Shown here: positions 33,320 to 45,749 of the stretch, in pieces
Numbering within the stretch: the first letter of the stretch is position 1
Layout: each line of letters begins with the position of its first letter
Origin: Gnetum montanum
Lineage: Eukaryota > Streptophyta > Gnetopsida > Gnetales > Gnetaceae
Length of the DNA stretch: 64,000 bases
Assembly (NCBI GenBank): GCA_015680685.1
Contig: MNCI01028403.1
Span: 619,995 to 683,994, forward strand
Direction of reading: 5' to 3'
The notes under the pieces: model-generated
The model's database searches: none
What the model was told of the DNA's origin: nothing
Seen by the model: only the letters and a program-made list of their open reading frames with translations
Program-made: the position numbers and the translations under genes

Positions 33320-36087
33320 ATCACCTTGAAATCTGGACAACAGGAAGGTCTTGCTCAAGGTGGAAGCAAACAACCTAGGAGAGGTGAAGAACAAGTTCCT
33401 ACTGAACAACATGTAGAGTAGGAGGAACAATCATTTAGCATTCATCAAGAAGACCCTACTATTGTACAATTTGGACAAGTAGAAGGAGAAGCAGTTGTAG
33501 TGCCTAAACAAGGACAACATCTCACATTATCCTAGGAGTGCATTCAGGCTATCCATGAAAGGTCCACATTCACCGTGGTGGTTGTGGAATTAAATTTTGA
33601 ATCTTTTGCAGAATTTTCTCTAGAGGCCATTAGGGATCATCTCAAAAGATCTCCATTATGGCCTGTCCTCTTTGAAGTGGTACTTGGTACTTAGGGGAAA
33701 CATACCAATTCTTGCACAACAGAGACCAAGGCACCATAACTAACATTTGTGGTGTAATAGTTGATTTCTCTATATAGGCCATTTTGGAAGTATTAAAACT
33801 TTTGAATACAAGGCCAAAGATTGCTCAGTTTTCTACCCAGTCAGACCCTAATGTACGATGAGTTTGGTTGGAAAAGGCATTTGGTGAAAAAGAGAAGACA
33901 TTTGGAGAGTTGACAATGGAAGAGAGGATCTATTTCAAAATTGGAACTTATCATCTCTTCCCCACAAAGGGCCTAAAAATAATTTCAACATATGCAGCAA
34001 GAGGATGTGTAGTGTTGATGAGGAAGGTTAATGCTAACCTGTATCATCTATATTTTATGGAGATCCTAAGATGGTTTGAAGAATGAAAGACATGGAAGCT
34101 TGCATTTCCCTTCCCTTTTCTTATCAGGAAGCTATGCCAACATGCTGGTATTAGAGGATACACCAATGATGTCCTTTGAAAAGCCAAAAATTCTTCATAT
34201 GCTGAACTGTTAAAGCCACTAGTTGCAAGGAAACTCATTGGTAAAACACTAGGACAAGAACAAGAAGAAGAATAAACGATAGGGTCAAATGCAACCCAAC
34301 TTGCAGGACCTAGCCAAATTCCAAGCATGGGTCCCAACCAACAACAAGAAGTAGGGCCCAGCATAGTCCAGCAGGATCAACCATCGTTGCCACAAGATTA
34401 CAGACTGTTGATGAGCCATCTCAGGGCCATCGCTGAGACGGTTAGTTGAGGAAGTCATGATGATGCAAACTGCTTCCACATCATCGACAATGCCATACAA
34501 CCCATAGTTTTTTTGTATTGTACAAGGGGTAAATTTTTCATCCATACAAGAGGATGGGAGAGCACTTGGTCACAACAGATCTCTGGAAATGCTGCATCTT
34601 TTTAGGTGCAATTAGAAATTGGTGAAGGGGCCATGGTGGTGGTCATGCAACACTAGGATGTAGTAGGAGCCATAGAATTGGTTGCATACCACATTCAATA
34701 ATCATTCAATGTACCTATTATGCCACTGGCAGATCTCATAGGAGCACAAGATGCTCAAACTTTGGTCAGAACCTCAATGACTCCTGTAGAACATGAGAAT
34801 GTGCTTGATCGATTACTACAAATAGGACAAGTAATGACATCCCTATTTGACATCCCACAAGATGTTACAGCAATTGAATCAAACCTCATTTCCACTAAGG
34901 AAAATTTGGTCTTGACAGAGGTGAGGGCCGAGCATGCTGAAGTAGAGGTGCAAAAATTATAAGACAATGAGATCCTTTGTAATTTTTTCCTGTAGACCAG
35001 CTAGACAGTTTCAAAACTAAGTAACTAACTAAGCTATTAACAGAGAATAAGAAGTGGTAGAAGAAAAAGAGAAGGCTATTTTGGATGCCTTTGCAGTAGA
35101 AGTGCAAACTCATGCACATAACAAGGCACTCAAAGCCTTATAAGAAGAAAACAAGTAGCTTATTATCGAAAACCTTTGGTTGAACTCTGTAGAAAAGAAA
35201 AGGAATGTTCTTAAATAATACTTTCATTAATTATGAGAATAACTCATCTAGGTCAACCAAGAGATAAACCATTTAGCCAAGGAGAATCGAACCCTCTTAA
35301 TGGAGGAGGTACGCGCTATCCGCCAGAAGATGACTATTGATATAAGTGCATGACAGAACAAGGCTAAATGATAAGAAAAGCACAAGGAACACTTCTGGGA
35401 CTAGTGGGGATGTATAAACATATCATTGAGAAGGAGATTCATATGGCCAAGGCCCACATCAATGCTATCAGTGCTCAACACACTGACTGGTGGGCCATAC
35501 TGGACACTTGTGCATTTTCCCACCAAGTGGAAATTAAGAACTGGGACCTGTAGATCTAGGATCTTATAGAATACATTGAGTTGGCAAACTTGCGATATGC
35601 CAACCTTTCCATGTTAACAGCAGGGTGCCCAAGAACAGAGCTCAAGCAACAGGTAGCTACCACCTACAGTAGATATGAAATAGAATTTTCAATACGCAAG
35701 AAGATATTGCAACAACTGGAGATTGAAAATTCTAAACTTAAGGTGGTAAAAGTGAGCTACTAGGGACAAAAATGTGTCACAATAGATTTGGATTAATAGC
35801 TTGTAGATTTTCAAGAATACAGAGACAAAGCCAGAGCCTACGAGGAGGAATGACGGGTGTTTATGGCTTGGTATGTCAAGGCAAATCAAATGTTTCTACA
35901 ACTACCCTACCCATGGGAAGTGCCAACTCCATCAAACATTAGAACATTAGCATGGATAGCACAGGACCCCTGAACTGAGGAGGAGAAAGTCCAGGCCATA
36001 CTTGAACACCATCAAGTCTAAAGACCTAGAGCACAATACAAGGGGAAAGCACCCATGGAGGAGCCACAACCACTAGGAACTATATGA
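33320..36087 (+). pseudogene. ORF2 of element A: conserved domain plus coiled coil (broken)
   Basis: The same protein as ORF2 of B in broken frames. It follows an acceptor-like 'gtgtgattgcag'; the ATG of B is lost here. Order: acidic/Gln-rich N-part, 'VELNFESFAEFSLEAIRDHL' (33580), 'ELTMEERIYFKIGTYHLFPT' (33908), then 'LIRKLCQHAGIRGYTNDV' near 34120, a Glu-rich linker and long heptad-rich helices from 34870 to about 35900, ending at TGA 36085-36087. The first part recalls plant 'putative transposon protein' domains of Athila-type elements ('LPFP.LI..LC...G'). That is a motif-level resemblance. No transmembrane segment was seen, so it is not a typical env. Confidence 0.65.
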
Positions 36088-36260
36088 GTTCCATCAATTT
36101 TGTAGCAATAGGATTTTCTTTCCTGTTCCTTGTGTTGTGTCTCAAGTTTGTTTTGATTCCACACTGTGGCATAAACCCATTCTCACCATTCAATAATCCC
36201 ATACCTATCCACTATGTAATAAATGAAGCTTGTTCTCACTGTAACTCAAGGATGAGTTTT

Positions 36261-36278
36261 CACTTAGTTGTGGGGGTA
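36261..36278 (+). other. Polypurine-like site of element A
   Basis: 'cacttagttgtgggggta' immediately precedes the 3' LTR start TGATGA, in the plus-strand priming position. Confidence 0.65.
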
Positions 36279-37104
36279 TGATGAGTCATCATTTTAGTCA
36301 ACTGCGATATCGCATATGTGATATTGCATACATCGCAGCCTAGTCATAGTATCGCGTACACGATATCGTAGCTTATCTCGTCATCTATAAATAAGGGGTA
36401 GACAGTTCCAATGGGAGGTTTTTTCAGAGTTAAGTTTTGATTTTAGTTTTTGTTTTTCCTCTCAACCCTTCTTTCGCAATGTATGCCTGTAGTGTGGTGA
36501 TTGTAATTGTATGGCATACTTATTTGAGTGTGATGTTCTTGGACACACACATGATCAAAAATAAAGATTAATATTACTTCATCATTGCAGCATTCACTTA
36601 GTTTAATTATTTATTTGTTATTTACTGCTTTCTTAGTTAATATATTTTCACCCTAAACTCCTATTATCGTGGAATGAGTACAACTTGATTACAAGAAGTT
36701 AAGTGTGACTACTTGGTAACCCAGTAGTGTACCTAGGATCTGCACTTGGTAATCCCAGTGGTAGTCATGTATGAGGTCAAAGATGTGTACGAATGATTGA
36801 GGAATGGATGCTCATCGTAGTTAGGCTAGCTTAGATTCTCTCTCACCCTCTCTCTCATAGCTTAGTAAGATTATTTTCCAACATACCTAGGAGTAGCATT
36901 AGTGTAAAAACACATCATACACCTCACTCTGGACTAAACCATACATGAAAAATCTAATACTAGTCTAGGTGGGAAGACAGTGAACTGTGACCCAAGGATA
37001 ACTGTCTAGATACCACAACTAGTCCATTTTTGGAGTTCAACTGGGTCGTGCGTGAAATTATCGTATTCGTATGGTTGAGTGTAGGGGTACCTTGCCACTC
37101 ATCA
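36279..37104 (+). repeat. 3' LTR of element A
   Basis: TGATGAGTCATC to 'ccactcatca'. It is homologous throughout to 28526-29321, with many C/T and G/A differences, notably within the CG-containing U3 motifs, and an enlarged motif cluster. An insertion of moderate age is indicated. Confidence 0.9.
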
Positions 37105-39925
37105 GAGATAGAGGAGTGATTTCCATCCTTGCAACTTTCAATTCATACTTCTGTATGATGATCTATACATACTTGGTTTAATGCATATTTAATGATTCTT
37201 CTTCTTAGTTCATCTATATTCCTAGAAAGTACATTAAGACCTTAAAGTCTTTCATCTCAAACTCTTCATCTTCTTTCTAAATTTTGAAATTAAATTTTAA
37301 GAGATTCATAGGAGAAAAATATCATTAACATATATTGAGATCATAATTACATCAATGCCAACATGCTTGAATTAGAGACTAGGTTCAAACATACAAGAAT
37401 TATATCCACTATTGAGAAAGAAATCATTTATCGTATAAAACCAAGCTCTTAATATTTTCTTAAGTCCATAGAGTGTCTTCTGTAGCATGCACATACTCTT
37501 CTTTACCTTCAATTTTAAATCCTTTTTCTTAGAGAATGTAGACTTTCTCTTCTAGAATTATCATTAAGGAAACTTGAGTTAACATTTATTTGGTAAAATT
37601 TAACCTTCAAGTAGGTTATTATGGAGATCATTAATTTGATTATTTCAAAATGTGCAATTGGGGCAAAACATTCCTTCAAAGTATATGTGTTTTTTTTTTG
37701 TCTAAAGCTCTTTACTACTAGCCTTACTTCATAATGAAATTTGTTAGTTTTCTCATAGTTAGTTTTAGAAAATTATTTAGCATGTATAACCTTCTTGGAT
37801 CTTGTTTGCCTATTAAGGACCATGTGTAATTCTTCATGATGGAGTCATACTCCCTTTACATTGCTCCTTAGACCTTTGATGATTCATGGATGAGTGTTAC
37901 ACATGCTACATTTGATCTTGCTTTGTTTCTTATGTATCTCTTTTGAAAATTAAAATTTAACATTTGAGAAGTGGATGGTTTTTTAATAACTAAGGTCTTG
38001 GTTCATAGTGATCTTCTACTTGCTTCTTTTTTTCTTAGCTATAGAAAGAGTCAAACCTTAAGGTTTTCTCATCAAAGATGTCATTTTTAGAATTATATCA
38101 CCTCTTTTCAAGTTGACTAAAGAACCTATAAACTTCAATTCATACTTAAGGAAGACACATTTTCTTCCTCTATCATATAGCTTTCCAATATGAGCACTAG
38201 GATTTTTCACATAACACACAGAACCAAAGATCTTGAGATGGGAGATATTTGATACTTTATCATACAAGACTTTATAGAGGATTTTTTCTTCATTGGAAAA
38301 TGTGATGAACCTATTTAAGTTGCAAGTGGTCATATGTAAAACTTTATTTTAATAGGAATTGGAAAATGAGATAGGCTTTACCAAGCATATACATATTTCT
38401 TGGATTGCATAATTTTTTCTCTCTACCACATATTTACTTTATAGTTTATACTCACAAGTACTTTTCTTGGTTTTTCATGGTTATGTCATAGAAATAATAA
38501 AATTATTTAAATTAATTTTTTACAAATTTATTGTCTTTATTACTTCTAATTGTTTTAATTTTAGCATCAAATCTTTTCTCTTTAAACTTCTTGTAGTTTT
38601 GAAAGATATCAAATACTTAATTTGTTGAGTAGATCAAGGATATAGGACTGTGCCCTCATCATCATCATCCTTACCTTGTCCCAACAAAATAGAGTTTGCT
38701 ATATGTGTTCTTTTTCATCATTTACCTTCATTAAGAACTGGATCTTTGTTTATTTTTAATTTTTTCATATCATATTCAAAATTTTTCAAAATATTTTTGA
38801 TTTTTTATTCAATGATTTTCTTGGAATAGTGATATAACTTTTTCTATAGACTTGTTATTTTTTCTTCTTTTCACATGCCCAAAATACCTAAGATGAAAAT
38901 TTTATACATTATCTAAGATAGAATTTACTTCAAGTATTTCACTAATATTTGTATTATGTAGTTTATCTATTTTGGCAATATTCAATATCTATCTAAATAA
39001 CTCTATAATATATATTCTAAATACTTATCCATAATTACTACAAAGTATTTTCCTCCACCACATGCAACTATGGGCATTCAATGCAAAATATTCATGTGTA
39101 GAAACTCCAATAACTTTAATATTCTTTCAGTTGTGCATGAATGATGAAAAGGTTGTTTCTTGCTCTTAAAACATGGATCACAAGCTTCTTTCAGCACCTC
39201 TAAAAACTTGAACCCAATGGCTATTTGATTCTTCAAAGGTTTGACAAGATTGAACTAGAAGTCATAACCAAGCTTCTAATGTCATTACCTTGCAACATCA
39301 TGCTTTGATAATATTGGACTTGGTTTTACATCATTGGAGTATGGTACTCCAAAATTAAAAATTTGCTTCTTTAACATGAGAACTCTAGCTACCAATCCAA
39401 AGATGTTAAAGGGTGATATATATAATACCTTCAAAGAAAAAGTTATTAACCTTCTTAGTTTTTTAACAAATAAATAGAATGGAATTAGATAATTAGGACA
39501 TATAATTTGGATTAGAATATCATCATCAAGAAAGATTTAACATATTCATATATCCTCTATTTTTACAAAAGTCGTTTCATCAACTATAAATAACTCAAGG
39601 CTTATGGCCATATTAAACTCTACAAAATAATCCCTATATGTAAAATTATGAGATCCATTAAAGATGACATTACATATTAAATTGTCTTTGATGTTTAACA
39701 TTTCTTCTATCTTATTCTATCTTCAATGTTTTGAAACTAATAAAAAATGCTACAATGGTATTGAGGACTTGTATAGTAGTGAAGGTACGTCATACGACTA
39801 ATGGACTTTAAAAGATTAACCTTGAGTGAATTGTGAAATCTTTGCAAGCTATGGAATGGATGACAACTTGACCATGGATTACAATCTATAACTTTTAGCC
39901 AAGAAAAAAAAGGAAAGATTGAAAT
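37105..39925 (-). pseudogene. Copia element E: gag/integrase/RT relic
   Basis: Minus-strand translation shows Copia pol in order. Integrase core is near 39170-39000 ('LEFLHMNILHCMPIVACGGG', 'KYFVVIMDKY'). The conserved 'HLKIFGSVCYVKNPSAHIGK' and 'KCVFLKYE' blocks are in an open frame at 38058-38333. The RT region 'AWFYTINDFFLNSGYNS' followed by 'ISIYVNDIFLL' near 37450-37300 matches '.AWY..ID.YL...GF' and 'LYVDDLLL', with the catalytic YVDD changed to YVND. Stops occur throughout. Confidence 0.75.
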
Positions 39926-41409
39926 TTGGTTAAGGATTATAGTATTTATTTGAAGATTGGTTGTGATCTTAGTGGGACTACAAGATGATTGTATAGATGT
40001 CACGATGTTGCTTAAATAAGAATGTTGACACTAACACAACTGGCATGCTCCAATTAAGGCATAATTATAGTCTTGATTTGATTGTTACTTTGGTGCAATG
40101 CAAAGTAATTGTAAGATGGTTGTAACCTTTTCTCTAAGCATGACTTGAGTGTTAATGTAGCATGATTACCTATAACTCAACATTTTTATTTTACTACTAA
40201 ATTGTGATTGATGCTTAATTGTAATGGAATTAACTTAAGAAAAGAAAAGAAAACTCACAAATAAATCGAGAATATCATATTCAAACCATTAGAGGTCTAA
40301 TATAGAGCTAAGAACCTCAACAAGATTAATTAGACTTAAATATATAGATGACAACTATGACTTGGATGAGAAACATACAATTAGCATGAGTTTTAAGCCC
40401 AAAGAACATGGAACAACATTAATAATGGAAAAACATATTAAAATTCATAGGGATATTCTCTACAACATGAAAATTCCTTCAAATTCTTCATATCTACTTG
40501 TAATCAAGAAAGTAATGCTTGGATTATGGTCTACAAATGATTGTAAAGCTTTAAGTATTAATCATGAAATTGGCTGAGAAATCCTAATTTAGAAACATGC
40601 TAAAACATGAAATCTATAGAAAATGGTGATGTTAGACATAATTTTGATGATATAGAAAGTGAATCCATTTAATACGGAGATAATTAGATATGAAAATTAG
40701 AGATCCTAGCCAATTTCTCACAAAACCCTTCAATGATATCAAAACACTAATGATAACTTTCACTATTATGCTTAACTTTGAATTGAAAATGGATAAATAT
40801 CTAAAACATGTATGAAACTTGAGAGAACTCAAAATACAAGGTCAATTATATGAAACATATAAGAAACTTATGAATTAATCAGAAACCAAGAGATAATTCT
40901 TGTGAAAACATGCCTATGAGAAATTATGTGAGAATAAATCATGAAAGGGATTTGTTTGTCAGTTGGTAGAACTATGCTTACAAGCACACATGAAAGAAAG
41001 ATCAAATGAAGCTAAGAAAGCTTCAAAATACATAAAGAGAATTGGCACACACTCAAATAAAGGAAAAAGAAAAACTCTTTTATTCTATTTAATGAAAATG
41101 CTCTTAGCTAGAGAAAAAGAAAGGAATTTACCTCTATTTATACTTTTTTTGTAGAATTATTTTGCCTATTTTGATATGGTCTCAACATAAAGCTTATTTG
41201 GTCTCTTTTTCTACTTATGGAATGGCTCACAACCTATCCTTATATTATGGTTTTTCAACATAACAAAGAAGAATATAATAACTCCTACATAATCCAAACA
41301 TGAAAAGAAAATATTTCTACTATTACTCCTACTCTAATCAACATAGGAAAAAAGATGATAATCTACTAGGAGCATACACAAAGAACACATATTCATAGTA
41401 CTTCTAATA
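39926..41409 (-). repeat. 5' LTR of Copia element E
   Basis: Homologous to 26286-27742 in order and orientation (for example 'caacattaataatggaaaaa' near 40415 against the 26822 region). The terminal TGTTAG/CTAACA are worn (ends 'cttctaata'). Boundaries are by alignment and may be off by some bases. Divergence from its partner is clearly greater than between LTRs of D, so E is an old insertion. Confidence 0.65.
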
Positions 41410-42025
41410 GTTATCTTCTCATATAAGTATTCATTCATTAGATTTTAAAATAGATGCTTATGAAAAGATTATATTTTAAAGAGGTGTACAATTTATTTAC
41501 CCATTTCATTTGTATGATTCAATTTTACAAGAAACCAAAATTTAATAGAATAATTTAATTTGGTAATATACATTTTTCATTCCATTTTATTTTATATATA
41601 CTTTATGCACTATATGCAATAAGAGTGTACAAACAACAAATTTGAGGTATGAGACATCTAGAGCAAATGTACTATTAATCATTTATACATAACAATGTAA
41701 TATTGATGATTTATAAATGGACTTTAAATATAAATGCTGAATTGAAAGAACAATTATAACTATCATGCTTTATAAAAATTTTCAAATTTTTATTTATTTT
41801 TACACAAGATAAAAATTAGATGATGAATCTTCTTAATCTCATTAAGCATGAGGTATCATTATATTCCTCAACAAAGCATGAAACTTGAATACTTGATACA
41901 TAAGTAGTAGGATTTATTTGGGGGGTTGGATGCTGGATCCCAAAAAAATAAATAATAATATTTAAAAAAATTAAAATATATCATATCATCAAAGAGAGAG
42001 TCTAAAGAAAAAGCCCAATAACAAT
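41410..42025. other. No gene; dispersed repeat piece
   Basis: The only recognisable item is a block near 41680-41740 that also occurs at 15775-15850. Nothing codes. Confidence 0.4.
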
Positions 42026-42240
42026 GAGGTGTTAGCTTAGTGATATGGATTTGGCTTGGTAACCCTAGGTCATAGGTTTGATTCTACTAGGTAGGTGTAC
42101 CTATTAAGGAAAAATCTCAATGGTTTTGGGGAACCCTTTTTAGGTTTTCATCCTTACAACCAATCCTAAAAAGCCTACTGTCTAGGGTAGTAAAAGGATC
42201 ATGCCTTTCACTAATTCAGAAGTAACCTCACATGTTTTCA
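42026..42240 (+). mobile_element. SINE, tRNA-derived family 2
   Basis: 'tagcttagtgatatgg' fits an A box and 'ggtcataggtttgattct' a B box, about 35 bases apart as in tRNA. The rest is a non-tRNA body. The head matches 15191-15260. Target duplications are not obvious, so the 3' boundary is approximate. Confidence 0.6.
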
Positions 42241-42500
42241 CTTCCTAATAAAGGGGTTTTTTTCTTAAAGAAAAAGAGAAAACTCTATCTAAAGATATAA
42301 GAATATATGAATTAGAAATAAAAAATAAATAATAAAAAAAGATAAAAAATTCCTATCCTTATTCTTCAAAATAAAAATAAATTAATACTATAGCAAACAA
42401 ATTAATTATTCAGCTTTTACCAGAAGTGTTTTTGCTTGAAATTATAACTAAAAAGCAATATCTTTGAGAGTATTATATTTGAATCCTAAAGTAAAATCCT
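42241..42500. other. No recognisable feature
   Basis: A-rich sequence, perhaps including the tail of the SINE. Confidence 0.4.
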
Positions 42501-42527
42501 AGTTATGCTCTTGCTACTTAAAAATAA

Positions 42528-42790
42528 CTACACACCAAAGCTTTCAAGTAGAGTAGAAAATAAGTATTCAAAGATATTTTCAAATGCAATGAAAGGAAGT
42601 AGACAACGTAAGTTGATCCCTAAGAATGACTTCATTGATGATTGGTTAAAAGTTGTTACAAATTGTAGATGTTTATTTCCAAGTATGCTAAGTAACATGA
42701 CACTTAAAAAAACATGAGAAAATAAGTCTTCACTTCTACAAAGAGGACATTGAGGAGAAACATTTCTCATATGTTTAAGATAAGCGACAA
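42528..42790 (-). pseudogene. Possible LINE zf-RVT tail fragment
   Basis: A minus-strand open frame of 80 codons begins 'MRNVSPQCPLCRSEDLFSHV', similar to the Cys-rich zf-RVT end of plant LINE proteins ('C.LC...ES..HLF..C'). The last Cys is not kept, and no RT motif is adjacent. A weak assignment. Confidence 0.4.
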
Positions 42791-45749
42791 CATGTAGACC
42801 TTAATGAATAAGACACATAAAAAATACAATTTTTTTGAAATGTTGGAGATCTTCAAATATCTTTCATTTTCCTCATTCAAAACTATGTAGAATATGTTAA
42901 GACAACAAAGAAAACATAGAAAATGCACATTTAAAAAGTATAGTAGCTACATGGAGCAAGGTCACTCCCTTATAAACACATTGAATCCGAAAACAAAAAA
43001 AATGCAAGATGATTTAATTGGTAGAATATCCAAAAAGCTAGAAATCTTTAAATTGAATCAAGAATATTATTATTATAGTAAAATCATAACTCGAATCACA
43101 TTCAAATTCACACATACTTAAAACTACTATAGAGCATAAGTGATGAGCAGTTGGATATTCCAACACTCAACCATACAAGTCACAAGTACTTACATGTTAC
43201 TGGATTATAATTTGTGGATGGATAATATAAGTATACTAGTGAGTTGATATGAAGTTTGTGATTCTTGTCTTCCCACTTAGAGTTAGCAAAGTGCAAATCA
43301 TATAGTTCAACTCTTACTAAGGTATATGATAAACTAATGTTGACTAGCTCTTAACAAGACTAAGTGTAAACATGATAGAAATGATTATAATCTCTATCTC
43401 CAAACATAATGAAAATGTAAATCTATTCTATCCTATGGTGATAAACATATGTTCATAGTTTTCATGTACATGTCCTTGGCTGATGTAAATGTCACTAGGA
43501 TTGCCAAGCAACTTTAACACTAAGCAAATCAAGGAAAGTCACTACTAAATTACTAAATAATTACCCTTTATGCTTGAAACTAACTACACTTATTCTTATT
43601 CTGCCTAACTAATGAACATTGGAATTGTAAATGACTTAGGAAATGTAAATAACTTAGTAAAAGTAAAAGTAAACATGATTGAAAAGTAAATCTATGCTAA
43701 GTGATATGTTGTAATGATGAATAAAAATATCAAACTTTATTTTAATTCATGAATTATATATAAGAATAATCCACTCGAATAAATATTTTGTGATATCCCA
43801 TTCCTAGATGTCATGGCAAACATCAAATATACGAGATATTAGACATTATGCATATGAAGAATATATATCAAATGTGAAATATATATGATATTTGACATTA
43901 TGTATAAAGAAAATAATAGGAAAAATTCAAAAAGAGAAAGAAAAGGATGCTTTATTGATATGGAAAAGTGTATTTGGATCATGCTCTGAGGATGTTCCTT
44001 AGGGTTTTCTTCCTTTGACATCTATCCCTTAGAGGAAATCCAACACTACCACTATGGTTAGGCCTATAACGTGGCCAGAAGGGATGGCCAATCCTCTTCC
44101 TATCCTACTTCACCTAGCTTCTCATGACTTGCCTGTATTGGCTCTACCACTCCATGCCTGCACAACCTCTAACCCTGGGTATAAATGCCTTAGGTCAAAC
44201 CCCCAAAGGTTACCTTGAGAGACATGTTTGTTATTACAACATGCCCTTTAGAGTCTTAATCACAACTACCCTTTTAGGTCTTGTTAAGATGACAATAACA
44301 CTTGTTACAAAGAGACATCATCTTCATTAGGCAACAACATCATTTGGAAATGGGGATGTGACATATTTCATACAACTATAATTTAATATACTATAGGCAT
44401 TAACTCTAATTCTAACTTCATGAAAACAAATTGAAAGAATTTCACTAAGTGTTTGGTAAAATTTATTTTAGATGTAATGGTGGATTAGTATTTCTAGGAA
44501 AACCATGGCCCACTACATCGTATCTATGATGATGTATATAGAGCTACAATATCATAGATATGGCATCATAGTCTTTGTATATAATATATTTCATAAAAAA
44601 GCCTCTACAATCACATAATGATTAACCTCAATGTAAGATTCAATAAATCCAAATCTCTTTACACATAGATCTAAGATTAGATTTACATATAGAGAGTTAT
44701 ACATGATCATAGAGACAAACAACCCCTCCTGCAATCTTTCTATCCTAACTATCTCTTTTCTTTCCTCCCTTCATCTATGCTTAACAAGTGACCTAGCATA
44801 TATATTTATTCCAAAAATAAAGCCAAAAATGTCTAATATTATGGTTAGACATCTCCCAGGAACTTGGGATATTTTCTTTCCTTTTTTTTTTGTAGCTCAT
44901 AGCAAAGACATCTTTCTAGCTTCCCAAACCTACAAATTAACCACCTATAGGGATGAAAAAGGGCTCAAAAGAGCTATCCATGCATTATCTCTCCCATCCT
45001 TTGAAAAGTGAACTTACGTGAACAATGAAGTAGGGGGAAAAGTGATCCCTCACTCAACAATTTTGGTCTCATGGATCCATATGGCATCATTAATAGATTG
45101 ATCATCCTAATTGATTAAGTACTCATGCCTCTTGATCTCAGGAGTGTTGGAAGCTTCTCTCTTCTTGAATATAATTTCCTTTTGCTTCTATGAAGGCTTG
45201 TGTCACAACCTAAAAATTTGCATAAATTTAATTATTTAATTTAATACATATAAATAATTCTATAATACTATTAGATGTGTTTCATCAGATTAGGTTATTT
45301 TTTGTATTGTTATTATTGTTATCATTTTTGATAGTTTCTTACATAAGTGAATGTAATATGCTCGCTAGGGTATTTTATTAAAGTTTTGTATCCTTTATTT
45401 TAATACTAATGGAGCTTAGCCATATATCTTTTAAATATGTTATGATTCAATGTTGAAATCTAATTACCGTGAGAATTTTTTTCTTTTTGTTAATTACCAT
45501 TCCTTTATAACTATTTGATTATGCTTATTTTATTATTTATGCATATTCAATCTTTATTATGCACATTTAATTATGAACCTTTTTATTTTATTATGCATAT
45601 GTGATTATATAATACTTAACTTATGGAGTAATTATGGACCCTAACATAACCCTAATAATATCCCTTACCACTTTTTGTTATTAAATGAATTTTAAAGTTT
45701 ATTTTTAATTTTAATTAAATATTACATAAATTAGTTTTGTTAAGGAAGT
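42791..45749. other. No gene; AT-rich intergenic
   Basis: Frames at 42894-43121, 44124-44330 and 44703-45011 show no recognisable domain, and nothing around them (splice sites, homologous copy) supports expression. The phrase 'tgtcacaacctaaaa' at 45201 looks like the start of some plant LTRs, but no matching end was found. Confidence 0.45.

Larger units (their letters stand above)
28526..37104 (+). mobile_element. Non-autonomous Ty3/Gypsy element A (complete, TSD GAGAT)
   Basis: Direct repeats GAGAT flank it (28521-28525 and 37105-37109). It has TGATGA...TCATCA LTRs, a tRNA-Asp-like primer site, a broken gag without protease, a noncoding middle with an internal U3-like segment, a long second coding region (ORF2) and a polypurine-like site. 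No RT, RNaseH or integrase was recognised in 31401-36278. The organisation matches element B, so loss of pol and gain of ORF2 are family traits rather than damage to one copy. It entered Copia element E, so it is younger than E. Confidence 0.87.
26286..41409 (-). mobile_element. Ty1/Copia element E, split by Gypsy element A
   Basis: Two LTR-like copies (26286-27742 and about 39926-41409) enclose, on the minus strand, integrase then RT (37105-39925) and the RT end plus RNaseH (27743-28525), the Copia gene order. Element A sits between the two halves with GAGAT duplications at its ends. Coding is full of stops. No clear target duplication was found outside the Copia LTRs ('agaga' left, 'gttat' right), so the outer ends are less certain. 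Confidence 0.75.

Noticed and set aside
33320-36087. env gene in element A
   Set aside because: Env-like position 3' of gag, but no signal peptide or transmembrane segment, and the protein is globular plus coiled coil.
44703-45011. 102-codon frame as a host gene
   Set aside because: No recognised domain, no splice-linked exons, and surrounding sequence is decayed repeat.
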